A stretch of 64,000 bases of DNA, taken from an uncultured Acetobacteraceae bacterium. GTDB lineage: Bacteria; Pseudomonadota; Alphaproteobacteria; Acetobacterales; Acetobacteraceae. Positions 32,227-43,000 of the stretch are shown piece by piece; the stretch's first letter is position 1, and each line of letters starts with the position of its first letter. Under the pieces are notes generated by a model. That model was not told the origin of the DNA. It made no database searches and was given only the letters and a program-made list of their open reading frames with translations. The translations under genes and the position numbers were made by a program. The DNA is taken from NCBI GenBank assembly GCA_903907955.1, contig CAIVPZ010000125.1, positions 26,900 through 90,899 on the forward strand. Direction: 5' to 3'.

Positions 32227-35200
32227 TTACTCCGCCGGCAAAGCCGCGGCGCGAGGACGCCGCCGTCGTTGCAAAGCCAGATAAACCACCGGCGTGGTGT
32301 AAAGGGTCAGCACCTGGCTAACGATCAGCCCGCCGATCACGGCGATCCCCAGCGGCCGGCGGATTTCGCCGCCGGCGCCGAAGCCGACCGCCAGCGGCAC
32401 CGCGCCGAGCAGGGCCGCGAGCGTGGTCATGATGATCGGGCGGAAGCGTTCCAGGCAGGCGGCGTGGATGGCTTGCAGCGGGGTGCGGCCGAACTTGCGT
32501 TCCTGTTCGAGGGCGAAATCCACCAGCATGATGGCGTTTTTCTTCACGATGCCCATCAGCAGCAGAATGCCGATGACGACGAGGATGGAAAAATCGGTGC
32601 CGGTGACCAGCAGCGCCAGCAAGGCGCCCAGCCCCGCCGAGGGCAGGGTGGAGATGATGGTGATCGGCTGGGTCAGGCTTTCGTACAGCACGCCGAGCAC
32701 GATGTAGATCGCCAGGAAGGCGGCGCCGATCAGGAACGGTTCCGAACTGAGGCTTTGCATCAGCCAGCGGGCGTTGCCGGCGAAGTCGGTGCGGATCGAT
32801 TCCGGCAGATGCAGGTCGCGGGTGGCCTGCTGCACGGCGGCGAGCGCGTCGGCCTGGGCGATTCCCGGGGCGGTGTTGAAGCTGATGGTGGCGGCGGGGA
32901 ACTGGCCCTGGTGGCGCACCGATAGCGGGGCGGTGTCGCGCTCCAGCCGCACCAGGCTGAGCAGCGGCACCTGCTGGCCGTTGGCGGCGCCGACGAAGAT
33001 GCGGTTCAGGCTGCTGGGGTCGGCCTGAAAGCGCGGATCGACTTCCAGCACCACCCGGTACTGGTTGCGCTGGGTGTAGATGACGGAGATCTGCCGCTGG
33101 GCGAAGGCGTTGCTCAGGGCGGCGTCGATCGCGGCGACCGAGACGCCCAGCCGCGCCGCGGCGACGCGGTCTATGGTGACGTCCGCCTGCGGGCCGGCGC
33201 GGTCCTGGTCGGAGGTGACGTCGGTGAGCAGCGGGATGGTGCGCAGTCTGGCGGTGAGTTTCTCCGACCAGGCGCGCAACTCGGCGAGATCGGGGCCGAG
33301 CAGCACGAACTGGTTGGCCGACCCCTGGCGCCCGCCGGCGCGCAGGTCCTGGGTTGACCACAGCATGGTCTGCACCGCGCCGATTTCGGCGAGTTTCGGG
33401 CGCAGCCGGGCGATGATCTGTTCGGAGGATACGCCGCCGCGCCCGGCCAGCGGCTTGAGGCTGATGGTGAGCTGGCCGCGGTTCATGGCGCTCCAGCCGT
33501 TGGCCACCCCGATGGTCGAGCCGACGGCGGCCACCGCCGGGTCGGCCAGCAGCACGTCCACGATGGCGCGCTGGCGCCCGGCCATGGCGGCGAAGGAGAT
33601 TTCCGGGCCGGCGATGGTGCTGCCCTCGATCAGCCCGGTGTCCTGGGTGGGGAAGAAGCCCTTCGGCACCACGGTGTAGAGCCAGATGGTCAGGCCCACG
33701 GTGGCGACGGTGACGAACAGCATGAGCCAGCGCCAGCGCAGCGCCACTTCCAGCGTGGCGGCGTAGAAGCCCAGCACGGCGCGGAAGCCGCGCTCCACCG
33801 CATGGTCCAGCCGCGCCAGGGCGCTGCCGGGGCGGGCGGCGCTTTGCGGGCGCAGGAAGTGGGCGCACAGCATCGGGGTGAGCGTCAGCGAGACAAGGGC
33901 GGAAATGGCGATGGCGAGCGTAAGGGTGGTGGCGAATTCGTGGAACAGGCGGCCGAGGATGCCGCCCATGAACAGCACCGGAATGAACACCGCCACCAGC
34001 GACACACTGATCGACATCACGGTGAAGCCGATCTGCGCCGCGCCCTCGAAGGCGGCCTGCAGCGGCGGCTTGCCCTGCTCCATGTGGCGGATGATGTTCT
34101 CGATCATGACGATGGCGTCATCGACCACGAAGCCCACCGAAATGGTCAGCGCCAGCAGCGAGAAATTGTCGAGCGCGAAGCCGTTGAACCACATGGCGGC
34201 CAGCGTGCCGGCAATCGACAGCGGCACGGTGACGCCGGCGGCGATGGTGGGCACCAGCCGGCGCATGAACAGCGCCACCACCAGCAGCACCAGGGCGATG
34301 GTGATCAGCAACGTGAGTTCCACCTCGTCGATGCTGTCGCGGATGCTTTTGGTGCGGTCGGACAGGACGGTGAGGTGGATGTCGGGCGGCATCCAGGTTT
34401 TCAGCAGCGGCAGCACCGCCTTCACATGGTCCACCGTCTCGATGACGTTGGCGCCGGAGGCTTTGGTGACGGTGACCAGGATGGCCGGCTGCTTGCCGAA
34501 CCAGGCGGCGAGGCGGGTGTTGGCGACGCCGTCGATGACGGTGGCGACGTCGGACAGGCGGACGATGGCGCCGCCGGCGGCTTTCAGCACCAGGCCGCGA
34601 TAGTCGGCGGCGCGGGACAACTGGCCGTTGGTGGCGATGGTCTCGGCCCGGTCGGGACCCTCGAAGCCGCCGAGCGGGCCGGTGACGTTGGCGGCGCGGA
34701 TGGCGGCGGCGACGTCCTGGCCGGACAGGCCGGCGGCGGCCAGGGCGGCGGGGTCGAGGCGGATGCGCACCGCCGGGGTTTCCGAGCCGTTCACCTGCAC
34801 CTGTGCCACCCCGTCCACCTGCGCCAGCCGCTGCGCCAGGATGCTGTCGGCGGCGTCGTAGATCTGGGCGGTGGACAATGTGTCGGAGGTCAGCGCGATG
34901 GTCAGCACCGGCATTTCCGCCGGGTTGAACTTGCGGAAGAACGGGCGGACCGGAAGGTCGGAGGGCAGGTCGGGGGTGGCGGCGTTGATGGCGGCCTGCA
35001 CGTCGTGCGCGGCGCTGTCGATGTCGCGGCTGAAATCGAACTGCACAATGATCAGGCTGGTGCCGGTGGCCGAGGTGGAGGTGATTTCGGTGACGCCGGC
35101 GATCTCGCCGAGGCGGCGCTCCAGCGGGGCGGCGATGGAAGTGCCCATGGTCTCCGGGTCGGCGCCGGGGCGGCTGGCGAAGACGACGATGGTGGGAATG

Positions 35201-35322
35201 TCGATGCTGGGCAGGGCGGCAACCGGCAGGAAGCGAGCGGCGACCACGCCGGCGATCAGCAGGAAGATGGCCAGCAGGGAGGTGGCGACCGGGCGGCGGA
35301 TGAAGGCGGCGGAGAAGGTCAT
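32227..35322 (-). CDS. RND-family multidrug efflux transporter (MdtC-like)
   Basis: Proton-driven inner-membrane pump subunit of the HAE-1 RND family, 1031 aa. It starts FIRRPVATSLLAIFLLIAGV, has two large periplasmic loops and 12 predicted membrane helices. The helix 4 motif SVGFVVDDAIVMIEN carries the paired aspartates of the proton relay. It resembles the MdtB/MdtC group. A second RND gene lies at 40014-43121 on the same strand, next to its fusion protein. Together they look like an MdtABC-type set split by an accessory segment. Copies of a dispersed repeat flank this gene on both sides. Confidence 0.92.
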   Translation of the reverse strand: MTFSAAFIRRPVATSLLAIFLLIAGVVAARFLPVAALPSIDIPTIVVFASRPGADPETMGTSIAAPLERRLGEIAGVTEITSTSATGTSLIIVQFDFSRDIDSAAHDVQAAINAATPDLPSDLPVRPFFRKFNPAEMPVLTIALTSDTLSTAQIYDAADSILAQRLAQVDGVAQVQVNGSETPAVRIRLDPAALAAAGLSGQDVAAAIRAANVTGPLGGFEGPDRAETIATNGQLSRAADYRGLVLKAAGGAIVRLSDVATVIDGVANTRLAAWFGKQPAILVTVTKASGANVIETVDHVKAVLPLLKTWMPPDIHLTVLSDRTKSIRDSIDEVELTLLITIALVLLVVALFMRRLVPTIAAGVTVPLSIAGTLAAMWFNGFALDNFSLLALTISVGFVVDDAIVMIENIIRHMEQGKPPLQAAFEGAAQIGFTVMSISVSLVAVFIPVLFMGGILGRLFHEFATTLTLAIAISALVSLTLTPMLCAHFLRPQSAARPGSALARLDHAVERGFRAVLGFYAATLEVALRWRWLMLFVTVATVGLTIWLYTVVPKGFFPTQDTGLIEGSTIAGPEISFAAMAGRQRAIVDVLLADPAVAAVGSTIGVANGWSAMNRGQLTISLKPLAGRGGVSSEQIIARLRPKLAEIGAVQTMLWSTQDLRAGGRQGSANQFVLLGPDLAELRAWSEKLTARLRTIPLLTDVTSDQDRAGPQADVTIDRVAAARLGVSVAAIDAALSNAFAQRQISVIYTQRNQYRVVLEVDPRFQADPSSLNRIFVGAANGQQVPLLSLVRLERDTAPLSVRHQGQFPAATISFNTAPGIAQADALAAVQQATRDLHLPESIRTDFAGNARWLMQSLSSEPFLIGAAFLAIYIVLGVLYESLTQPITIISTLPSAGLGALLALLVTGTDFSILVVIGILLLMGIVKKNAIMLVDFALEQERKFGRTPLQAIHAACLERFRPIIMTTLAALLGAVPLAVGFGAGGEIRRPLGIAVIGGLIVSQVLTLYTTPVVYLALQRRRRPRAAALPAE

Positions 35323-35346
35323 GGCCTGGAGTATAACAGTTTAACG

Positions 35347-35402
35347 AAGGCCAGGGCTCCGCCCTGGACCCGCCAGGGGTCGGTGGACCCCTGGACCCCA
35401 TT
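35347..35402 (+). repeat. two-hairpin dispersed repeat, copy C
   Basis: AAGGCCAGGGC-TCC-GCCCTGG, ACCCGCC, CAGGGGTC-GGTG-GACCCCTG, GACCCCATT. It is plus-oriented and lies just upstream of the minus-strand RND start, unlike other copies, which sit at gene 3' ends. With copy D (39949) it forms an inverted pair around the accessory segment. Confidence 0.8.
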
Positions 35403-35547
35403 CTGAAACGGGCCAGCCCTGGCCCGAATATCTGCTTCCCGCGCCGCTGCGTTGCATTCCGTTGCATCTCCTGCTTGCTACCGCCGCCGAGGCGCGGACG
35501 ATTGCGCCGGATGCCGGCACGACGACCCCGAGGAGATACCGAACCCT

Positions 35548-35832
35548 ATGCCCAACACCACCGACGTCGAAGAGCTGGACGTGCTGCGCGACGAGAAGCG
35601 CAGCGACGCAGCGCAGGCCGGCGCGACCGACCACATCTGGATCGGCGGGCTGTATGACCCGCACGCCAGCGCCATCCTTACCGCCGAGATCGCGCGGCTG
35701 AAGGGCATCATCGAGCAGGCCCACGCCGCGCTGGAAACGCTGCGCCCGGGTTCCGCGCAGGCGACCATGACGGAAGCCGAAATTGCCAGGATGTGGAACG
35801 CAACCGAGAAGATGCTGCGCGCCGCCTGGTGA
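35548..35832 (+). CDS. hypothetical protein (94 aa)
   Basis: Small acidic protein starting MPNTTDVEELDVLRDEKRSD. A helical middle follows (ILTAEIARLKGIIEQAHAAL), and the end is EIARMWNATEKMLRAAW. No known domain. GAGGAG lies about 12 bases before the ATG. A hairpin terminator follows immediately after the stop, which supports a real transcript. The 125 bases between the RND start and this gene include repeat copy C. Confidence 0.6.
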   Translation: MPNTTDVEELDVLRDEKRSDAAQAGATDHIWIGGLYDPHASAILTAEIARLKGIIEQAHAALETLRPGSAQATMTEAEIARMWNATEKMLRAAW

Positions 35833-35851
35833 TTTCCGGCCATCGGAATGC

Positions 35852-35885
35852 GGAAGGCCCGGGGGCGCGCTCCTCCGGGCCTTCC
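35852..35885 (+). terminator. hairpin terminator after the 94-aa gene
   Basis: Perfect 11-bp stem GGAAGGCCCGG (35852-35862) and CCGGGCCTTCC (35875-35885) with a 12-base loop. No clear T-run follows, so it may be Rho-assisted or shared by the convergent gene at 35926. Confidence 0.6.
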
Positions 35886-35925
35886 GATTCCCGGCACTGG
35901 TTCATGCGGCGGCGATCGGGGCGTC

Positions 35926-36444
35926 CTACGTCTTCCGGTGAAGCATGCCTGCCAATCCCACACTGGACATCATCCAATAGCGATAGGCCACGACCGTGAG
36001 GGAACCGGCGTCCGAGAGCAGATCATGCGCGTACATTTCAGCCACCAGCGGCGGGAAGTCGGGAATGCAAAACACGCTGACATGGAAACGGCCGGCATCC
36101 AGCACGCGCAGGGCAAGAGTGACCCCCTCGGACGCGTTTGCTTCGGCACTCCGGTCCATCAGCCACAGGCGCTGCTTTTCGTGCATGAGGTCCTCGATCC
36201 AGACCCCGGCGAGGAAGCGTTCGTAGGCGCGATGTCCGTTCGGCCCGGGTTCGTGCAGCGCCAGATCGGAGATCATCAGGAAGGCATCTTCGATGCAGAA
36301 GGCATCCTTCCAGCCTGCCCCGGCGATCAGCCTTGCCGCCCGGTTCCCTTCAGCCTTGCTGAAAGCACGGCGGCTTGCTTCTGCCATGCGCTCGACGCTC
36401 GCCCGGATTGCGTCGTACTCGGCAAGGATTTCGTCGCGGGTCAT
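35926..36444 (-). CDS. hypothetical protein (172 aa)
   Basis: Soluble protein starting MTRDEILAEYDAIRASVERM, with a helical N-terminus and mixed C-terminal part (GRFHVSVFCIPDFPPLVAEM). No recognised domain or catalytic motif. It follows the restriction-modification gene on the same strand after about 40 bases, so it may be part of that accessory unit. Function unknown. Confidence 0.6.
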   Translation of the reverse strand: MTRDEILAEYDAIRASVERMAEASRRAFSKAEGNRAARLIAGAGWKDAFCIEDAFLMISDLALHEPGPNGHRAYERFLAGVWIEDLMHEKQRLWLMDRSAEANASEGVTLALRVLDAGRFHVSVFCIPDFPPLVAEMYAHDLLSDAGSLTVVAYRYWMMSSVGLAGMLHRKT

Positions 36445-36485
36445 GAGGTGATTCTCAATTGCCGCCGCGGCGCTGTGCCGGCTTT

Positions 36486-39341
36486 TCAGGCCGGATTCGG
36501 GGCGCGGGCGTGGTTCAGGGCGAGCAGGCGGGCGAGGATTTCGTCGTCGGGCAGGTCGGCCGGCCAGCCATAGGCGGCGGCGGCGGCTTCGTCGAGGCTG
36601 CGGTGCAGGGTGTCGAGCCAGGTTCCGGCCGGCGTTCCGCGGGTGTTGTAGAGGTTGGTGAGGGTGCGGGTTTTCAGGATGGCGGCGGCTTTTTCGGTCT
36701 TTGGCACGATGCGGTCGGGGAAGCCGGGGACCACTTCCGGGACGATATCGACCAGTTCGGGCGGGTTGAGCCAGCGGTCCCGCTTTTCCACCAGGTCGCG
36801 GGCGGCGGCGGCGATGCGCTGGGCTGCCGGGTTTTCCGCGTAGGTGGCGGCGGGGAGGTTGGGGGTGAGGTTTTCGGGGAAGGGGAAGGTTCTGAACGTC
36901 GTCGTCGAGGTGTAGCGTGGGCGGTCTTCCAGCGAAGTGCCCAAATGCAGCGCCCAGACTTTGTGGAACCGACTGTGCAGAATGCCGAAGGAAGTGTCAT
37001 CATCCCGAAGAATCACCACGACATTTTTGTCGGGCAGAATCTGACTTTCCAGCCAGATGAATACCCGATGCTTGGATACCTCTGGTGTTGCAATGAAGCG
37101 AGGCAGCCCGGCAACGGCTCGCCGTAATCCTGGGGCCGGCTCGTTGAACTGCCACCAGAGACGCCGCCTTCGCTCCCTGGCTACCAACTCCCGCACGGGC
37201 TTGACTGAAGCAACAACGTGGGCAAAAGGGTCTGCATAGTAAGCTGCCGCGGACTCGCTCATGTCGTTGAAGTCGATGAGCCACTTATCCCGCCTGCGAC
37301 TGGTAATATCGTCACCGCTGCACCATAGGCGAAGCACGTCAATGTTCTGACCTCCATTGGCGTTCGTCGGTGCGATGAGCCAGCGGCGAGCAATGACTCC
37401 ATCAACGTCGAAGGCACCACCCTTGGTTGGTCCTTGCACGGCGATGCCCAGGTTCTCCGTGAGTGGCAGTGCAGCCGTTAGGTCAACGATTCCCGCGGTG
37501 AGATCAGGGTGTATTTGCACCACATTGGCGCCGTCCAGGCGTAGAGGACCGTCGAAGGCGCGGGCAAAGCACACCAGCGACACGCGCACCGCCGCTCCTT
37601 CGACGCTCCACGCTTGATCGCTCCATGCCTCGAAAATGGTTCCGCAGCGGGCGATCGCGTCCAGCACGGCGCGGTTGGCGCCGCCGCGGATGCTGTTGGT
37701 TCCGACCAGCCCGACCCGCCCAGCCGCTCCGCTCTCCAGTGCCTCGCGCGCTTTCTCAAACCAGTAACAGACCAGATCAGCCCCGCCCGGCACCCGGCCC
37801 TCATACGCCTTGCGCAACGCCTCAGTGTAGGCATCGCCGAGCACGTTGCGCATCCCCTTATCGCCCAGAAACGGCGGGTTGCTCACGATCGCATCCACCT
37901 TCGGCCATGAAGCCGCCGATCCATCCGGGGCCAGCACCGCATCCCGGCATTCGATCGTGTTCAATGGCCGCAGCACCGGATCGGATGGCGGCGGCAGGCC
38001 ATGCAGGCGCGCCCACTGGATATGGCCGATCCACACCGACACCCGCGCCAGTTCGGCGGCGAACGGGTTGATCTCGATGCCCAGCACCGCTTCCGGCCCG
38101 ACCTGGGGGAATTCGCGTTGCAGGCCCAGCGCCTCGGCTTCGACCATTGCCTGATGTTCGATGTCCTTCAGCGCCAGCAACGACAAATACAGAAAATTGC
38201 CGGAGCCGCAGGCCGGATCGAGCACCCGGAATGCCCGCAGCCGGTCGAGGAATCCATGCAGCGCCGCCTCGGCGTCGGTCCGCCCGCGTTTGGCTTTCGG
38301 GGTGCCGGGCCGCGCCTCCGCCGCCAGTGCCAGCGCGCCGGCAATGCGGGCCTTCGCCGTCGCCCACTCGGCCAGCAGCGGGCGACGGATGACCGGGTCG
38401 ATCAGCTTTTCGATCTTCTCGCGGTCGGTGTAGTGGGCGCCAAGCTGCGACCGCTTGTCGGGGTCGAGCCCGCGCTCGAACAGGGTGCCCAGAATTGACG
38501 GGTCGATATCGGCCCAGTCCAGTTCGGCGGTGCGCGCCAGCAAGGCCAGGTCGTCGGGGTCGAGCGGCAATACGGTGTCGTCGTCGAACAGGCCGCCGTT
38601 GAACCACTGGACCGCTTCGAAGCCGACCGACCCATCCCTGACCGCCATGGCGTGGAACAGTTCCCGCGCATAATCGGGAAAGCGTCGCGGCGCCTTGCGG
38701 CTGGCCGCCAGCATGCGCTGGAACATGTTCTCCGGCAGCAGTTTCACGTCGTCGGCGAACAGGCAGAACACCAGGCGGTTGACGAAATGCGCCACCGCCA
38801 GCGGGTCGTGGCCGCGGGTGCGCAGGCGTTTCGCCAGTTCGGCGAAGCCGGCGGCGGCCTGGGCGGTCAGGGCGTCGCGGGTCTTGCCGGGGCGAAGCTG
38901 TTCGGGGTCGGCCAGCACATGCCGGAGTAGTTGCCGCTTGGCCGGGTCGGTCAGTTCGGCCAGCAGCACCTCGTGCCGCTCGGAGATGCAGTTGGTCCAG
39001 TTGGTGCGGATGACGATGCGGGCGATGTCGGACACCACCAGCAAGGGCGGATTGCCGAGCGCGCCGGCATACAGCAGCAATTGCCGGTGGGCGGCTTCCA
39101 GGTCCTTGTGCTTGCCCTTGTATTCCCAGCCGAAGCAGCCCCGGCGCCAGACATCGGCCCAGCCGTCGCCGCCGGTGGCCTTGGTGGCGCCTTTCTCGAA
39201 GGCGTAGGCGGCGCCGTCCGGGTCGGTGTTCGGCGTCGGCTCGTCCAGCAACCGGCAGAGGTCGATGAAATGTTCCTGGCAGGCGGCCCGCTCGGCGCGC
39301 GTGTTGGCCTGCCATTTGGCGATGAACTGTTCCGGCGTCAT
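36486..39341 (-). CDS. MmeI-like single-chain restriction-modification enzyme (type IIL/IIG)
   Basis: Combined endonuclease and N6-adenine methyltransferase of about 951 aa, close to MmeI in length. The N-terminal nuclease shows Asp63, then Glu73-Tyr-Lys75 (GWEYKGKHKD), the same D-X9-E-x-K spacing as in MmeI. A helical linker follows, with GTLFERGLDPDKRSQLGAHY at about 285-304. The methyltransferase has the SAM motif DPACGSGNFL (375-384) and catalytic NPPF (488-491). The C-terminal part (about 620 on) should be the target-recognition domain. No separate methylase or specificity gene is next to it. The start at MTPEQF was preferred over an ATG 12 bases upstream. Confidence 0.88.
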   Translation of the reverse strand: MTPEQFIAKWQANTRAERAACQEHFIDLCRLLDEPTPNTDPDGAAYAFEKGATKATGGDGWADVWRRGCFGWEYKGKHKDLEAAHRQLLLYAGALGNPPLLVVSDIARIVIRTNWTNCISERHEVLLAELTDPAKRQLLRHVLADPEQLRPGKTRDALTAQAAAGFAELAKRLRTRGHDPLAVAHFVNRLVFCLFADDVKLLPENMFQRMLAASRKAPRRFPDYARELFHAMAVRDGSVGFEAVQWFNGGLFDDDTVLPLDPDDLALLARTAELDWADIDPSILGTLFERGLDPDKRSQLGAHYTDREKIEKLIDPVIRRPLLAEWATAKARIAGALALAAEARPGTPKAKRGRTDAEAALHGFLDRLRAFRVLDPACGSGNFLYLSLLALKDIEHQAMVEAEALGLQREFPQVGPEAVLGIEINPFAAELARVSVWIGHIQWARLHGLPPPSDPVLRPLNTIECRDAVLAPDGSAASWPKVDAIVSNPPFLGDKGMRNVLGDAYTEALRKAYEGRVPGGADLVCYWFEKAREALESGAAGRVGLVGTNSIRGGANRAVLDAIARCGTIFEAWSDQAWSVEGAAVRVSLVCFARAFDGPLRLDGANVVQIHPDLTAGIVDLTAALPLTENLGIAVQGPTKGGAFDVDGVIARRWLIAPTNANGGQNIDVLRLWCSGDDITSRRRDKWLIDFNDMSESAAAYYADPFAHVVASVKPVRELVARERRRRLWWQFNEPAPGLRRAVAGLPRFIATPEVSKHRVFIWLESQILPDKNVVVILRDDDTSFGILHSRFHKVWALHLGTSLEDRPRYTSTTTFRTFPFPENLTPNLPAATYAENPAAQRIAAAARDLVEKRDRWLNPPELVDIVPEVVPGFPDRIVPKTEKAAAILKTRTLTNLYNTRGTPAGTWLDTLHRSLDEAAAAAYGWPADLPDDEILARLLALNHARAPNPA

Positions 39342-39490
39342 GGCGCGGACCATAGGCGCTGCCGCCGCGCCGAGGCGAGGGGGGAGCGGTCAGGGCTTGT
39401 GAAGCAATCGAACCTATGAATGAACGCCCGCTGATATCATTGAGTTTTCCATCATCGTTCGGCGGCTTGCGGGCATTCTTTTTCAAACTC

Positions 39491-39928
39491 TCAGTCCGGG
39501 CCGGGCCAGAAGCCGTCATCCGTTGTCTGATCAAAGCTCCATGGGCACTCCGCCGGGAAAGTTCCCTCGGCCAGATCGGTTTCGCGTTCGGCGATCAGCA
39601 CCGCGTCGCCGTAGGCTTCCGCGAGGATGGCGGCGAGGTGCGGGCGCAGGCTTGGGTTCCTGTCCAGCAGCCGGGCGGCGCGGCGGCGCTGTTCGCGGAT
39701 GGTGGATCGCCAGCTTTTGCGGCGGCGGGCGGGTTGAAACTGCCATTTCAGCAGATGCGCCAGCAGCACGCCGAGACGGTTGGTCAGTTGCTCCCGCTCG
39801 CTGCGGCCCATGCTCTCGATTTCCTCGGCGATATGCTCGATGTCGGCGGCAGCGAGCTTGCCGGCGCGCAGCAATGCGCCCTGTTCATTGGCCCAGCCAA
39901 AGAAATCACGGTCGTACAAATCACTCAT
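39491..39928 (-). CDS. DUF29 family protein
   Basis: 145-aa soluble protein with the DUF29 pattern. It starts LYDRDFFGWANEQGALLRAG, then IEHIAEEIESMGRSEREQLT and LLAHLLKWQFQPARRRKSW, and ends in ETDLAEGTFPAECPWSF. Function of the family is unknown. Such genes are common in cyanobacteria and alphaproteobacteria, often in several copies. It sits between the RM gene and repeat copy D. The gap 39342-39490 holds no recognised feature. Confidence 0.85.
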   Translation of the reverse strand: MSDLYDRDFFGWANEQGALLRAGKLAAADIEHIAEEIESMGRSEREQLTNRLGVLLAHLLKWQFQPARRRKSWRSTIREQRRRAARLLDRNPSLRPHLAAILAEAYGDAVLIAERETDLAEGTFPAECPWSFDQTTDDGFWPGPD

Positions 39929-39948
39929 CGTACCACCTCCGCTTAGTG

Positions 39949-40005
39949 AATGGGGTCAATGGGGTCCACCGACCCCTTGCGGGTCCAGGGCAGCGCCCTT
40001 GCCTT
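39949..40005 (-). repeat. two-hairpin dispersed repeat, copy D
   Basis: Minus-orientation copy with AAGGGC-GCT-GCCCTGG, ACCCGC, AAGGGGTC-GGTG-GACCCC, then ATTGACCCCATT. It lies 8 bases after the stop of the RND gene at 40014, matching the position of copy B behind the other RND gene. Confidence 0.8.
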
Positions 40006-40013
40006 GCCTTACT

Positions 40014-43000
40014 CTACTGCACGGCGGCGGTCCGAGGCCCCAGAAAACGCACCCGCGCCCGCTCAAACGCCAGGTAGATCGCCGGCGTGGTGTAGAGGGT
40101 CAGGAACTGGCTCAGCAGCAGTCCGCCAACGATGGTGACGCCGAGTGGGAAGCGCAGTTCGCTGCCGGTGCCATGGCCGAGCAGCAGCGGCAGGGCGCCG
40201 AGCAGGGCGGCCATGGTGGTCATCATGATCGGGCGGAAACGCAGCAGGGCGGCCTGCTCGATGGCGGCGAGCGGGGCGGTGCCGCGGTCGCGTTCGGCCT
40301 CGATGGCGAAGTCCACCATCATGATGGCGTTCTTCTTGACGATGCCCATCAGCAATACCAGCCCGACCAGCGCCACCAGCGACAGATCCGATCCCACCGC
40401 CATCAGCGCCAGCAGGGCGCCGATGCCGGCCGAGGGCAGGGTGGAGAGGATGGTCACCGGGTGGATCAGGCTTTCGTAGAGCACGCCGAGCACGATGTAG
40501 ATCACCACCAGCGAGGCCAGGATCAGCCAGGGTTCGCTGGCAAGGGATTTCTGGAACTCGGCGGCGTCGCCGGCATAGCTGCCGGAGATGGTGGCGGGCA
40601 GGCCGATGTCGCGGCCGGCGGCGGCGACGGCCGCCACCGCTTCGCCGAGCGCGGCGCCGGGGGCGAGGTTGAACGACAGGGTGACGGCGGGGAACTGCGC
40701 CTGCCGGGTGATGGCGAGCGGGGCGGTGACGCGCTCGATGCTGGCGATGGCGGCGAGCGGCACCTGGGCGCCGGCGGTGCCGGGCACGCGCAGGGCGGCA
40801 AGCGAGAACGGGTTGGCCTGCCAGGACGGGTCGGCTTCCAGCACCACGCGGTACTGGTTGGCCTGGGTGAAGATGGTGGAGATCTGGCGCTGGCCGAAGG
40901 CGTCGTACAGCGTGTCCTGCACCGCCTGCATCGACACGCCGAGCCGCATGGCGGCGTCGCGGTCGATGCGGATGAAGGTGGAAAACCCGGAATCCTGCTG
41001 GTCGGTGGCGACGTCGCGCAGGGCGGGGGCGGCGCGCAGGCGTTCCAGCAGGCGCGGTGCCCAGGTGGCCAGTTCCGCCCGGTCGGTGTCGATCAGGGTG
41101 TACTGGAACTGGGTGCGGCTGATGCGGGTGCCGATCTGGATGTCCTGCACCGGCTGCATGAACACCGTCAGGCCGGGGATGGCGGCGAGCCGGGTTTGCA
41201 GCCGGGCGGCGATGGCGGCGGCATCGGCGGCGCGGTCGCGGCGCGGGGTGAGGGCGATGGTCAGGCGGCCGGTGTTGGGGGTGGGGTTGATGGCGCCGGC
41301 ACCGACGAAGCTGGCCACCGCCGCCACCGCCGGGTCGGCGCGCACGATGTCGGCGGCTTTTGCCTGCAGGGCGCTCATGCGGGCGACGGAAATGCTTTGC
41401 TCGCCCTCGGTCACCGCGACGATCACGCCGGTGTCCTGCAACGGCAGGAAGCCTTTCGGGACGATGATGTAGAGCAGGATGGTGCCGGCCAGGGTGGCGG
41501 CGGACAGCGCCAGCATCAGCGTCTGGTGGCGCAGCGACCAGCGCAGCGTGCGGGCGTAGCCGGCGAGCAGGTGGTTGAAGCCGGATTCGGCCAGGCGTGC
41601 CACCAGCCACGGTTTTTCGTCGCGGGCCGGGCGCAGCAGCCGGCCGCACATCATCGGCGTCAGCGTCAGCGACACGATGGCCGAGACCACCACCGCCACC
41701 GACAGGGTGACGGCGAACTCGCTGAACAGGCGGCCGACCACGCCGGTCATGAACAGCAGCGGGATGAACACGGCGATCAGCGAGGCGGTCAGCGAGACGA
41801 TGGTGAAGCCGATCTGCGCCGCGCCCTTGCTGGCGGCGGCCAGCGGGGGCTCGCCCAGCTCGAGCCAGCGCACGACGTTCTCGATCATGACGATGGCGTC
41901 GTCCACCACGAAGCCGGTGGCGACCACCAGGGCCATCAGCGAGAGGTTGTCGAGGCCGAAGCCGCACAGCGACATCACGCCGAAGGTGCCGATCAGCGAC
42001 AGCGGCAGGGCGATCGCCGGGATGAGGGTGGCGCGCCAGGAGCGCAGGAACAGGTAGATGACCAGCACCACCAGCACGCCGGACAGCGCCAGGGTGGCCT
42101 GCACGTCGGCGACGCTGGCGCGGATGGTTTCGGTGCGGTCGGTGACGACGACGGTGCGGATGGCGGCCGGCATGGCGCGCTGCAAAGCCGGCAGCGCCTC
42201 CTTCAGCCGGTCCACCGTCTGCACGATGTTGGCGCCGGGCTGGCGCTGGATGTCGAGCAGCACCGCCGGCTGGCCGGGGGCGCCGCCGGGCGGGTAGTAC
42301 CAGGCGGCGACGCGGTCGTTCTCGACTCCGCCGACCACGCTGCCGATGTCGGACAGGTGCACCGGGGCGCCGGTGCGATACGCAATCACCAGGCTGCGGT
42401 AGCTGTCCGGCGAAACGAGCTGATCATTGGCGCCGAGGGCAAAAGCCTGGCGCGGGCCGTCGAAGCCGCCCTTGGCGCCGTTGACGTTGGCCGCGGCGAC
42501 GGCGGCCCGCACATCCTCCAGCGACAGGCCGTAGGCGGCCAGCCGCGCCGGATCGACGCGCACCCGCACCGCCGGGCGCATGTTGCCCTGCACGGCGACC
42601 CGGCCGACGCCGTCGATCTGGCTGAGCTTGGGTTGCAGCAGGGTATCGGCGGCGTCGCTGACCCGGTCGATGGTGACCGCGTCCGACAGCAGCGCCAGGG
42701 TGAGGATGGGCGCGTCGGCCGGGTTCACCTTGGCGTAGACCGGCGGGTAGGGCAGCGTCACCGGCAGGGTGCCGCCGGCGGCGTTGATGGCGGCCTGCAC
42801 GTCCTCCGAGGCGCTGTCGATGCTGCGCTGGAGGGAGAATTGCAGGGTGATCTGGCTGGTGCCCTCGGAACTGGTCGAGGTCATGCTGGTCAGGCCCTGG
42901 ATCTGGCCGAACTGGCGCTCCAGCGAGGCGGTGATCAGGGTGGCGACGGTGTCCGGGTTGGCGCCGGGAAGCTGGGTGGTGACCAGGATGGTGGGAAAAT

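Noticed and set aside
35347..40005. A transposon bounded by repeat copies C and D
   Set aside because: No transposase, no target duplication, and related copies occur singly at many gene ends; recombination between repeats is more likely.
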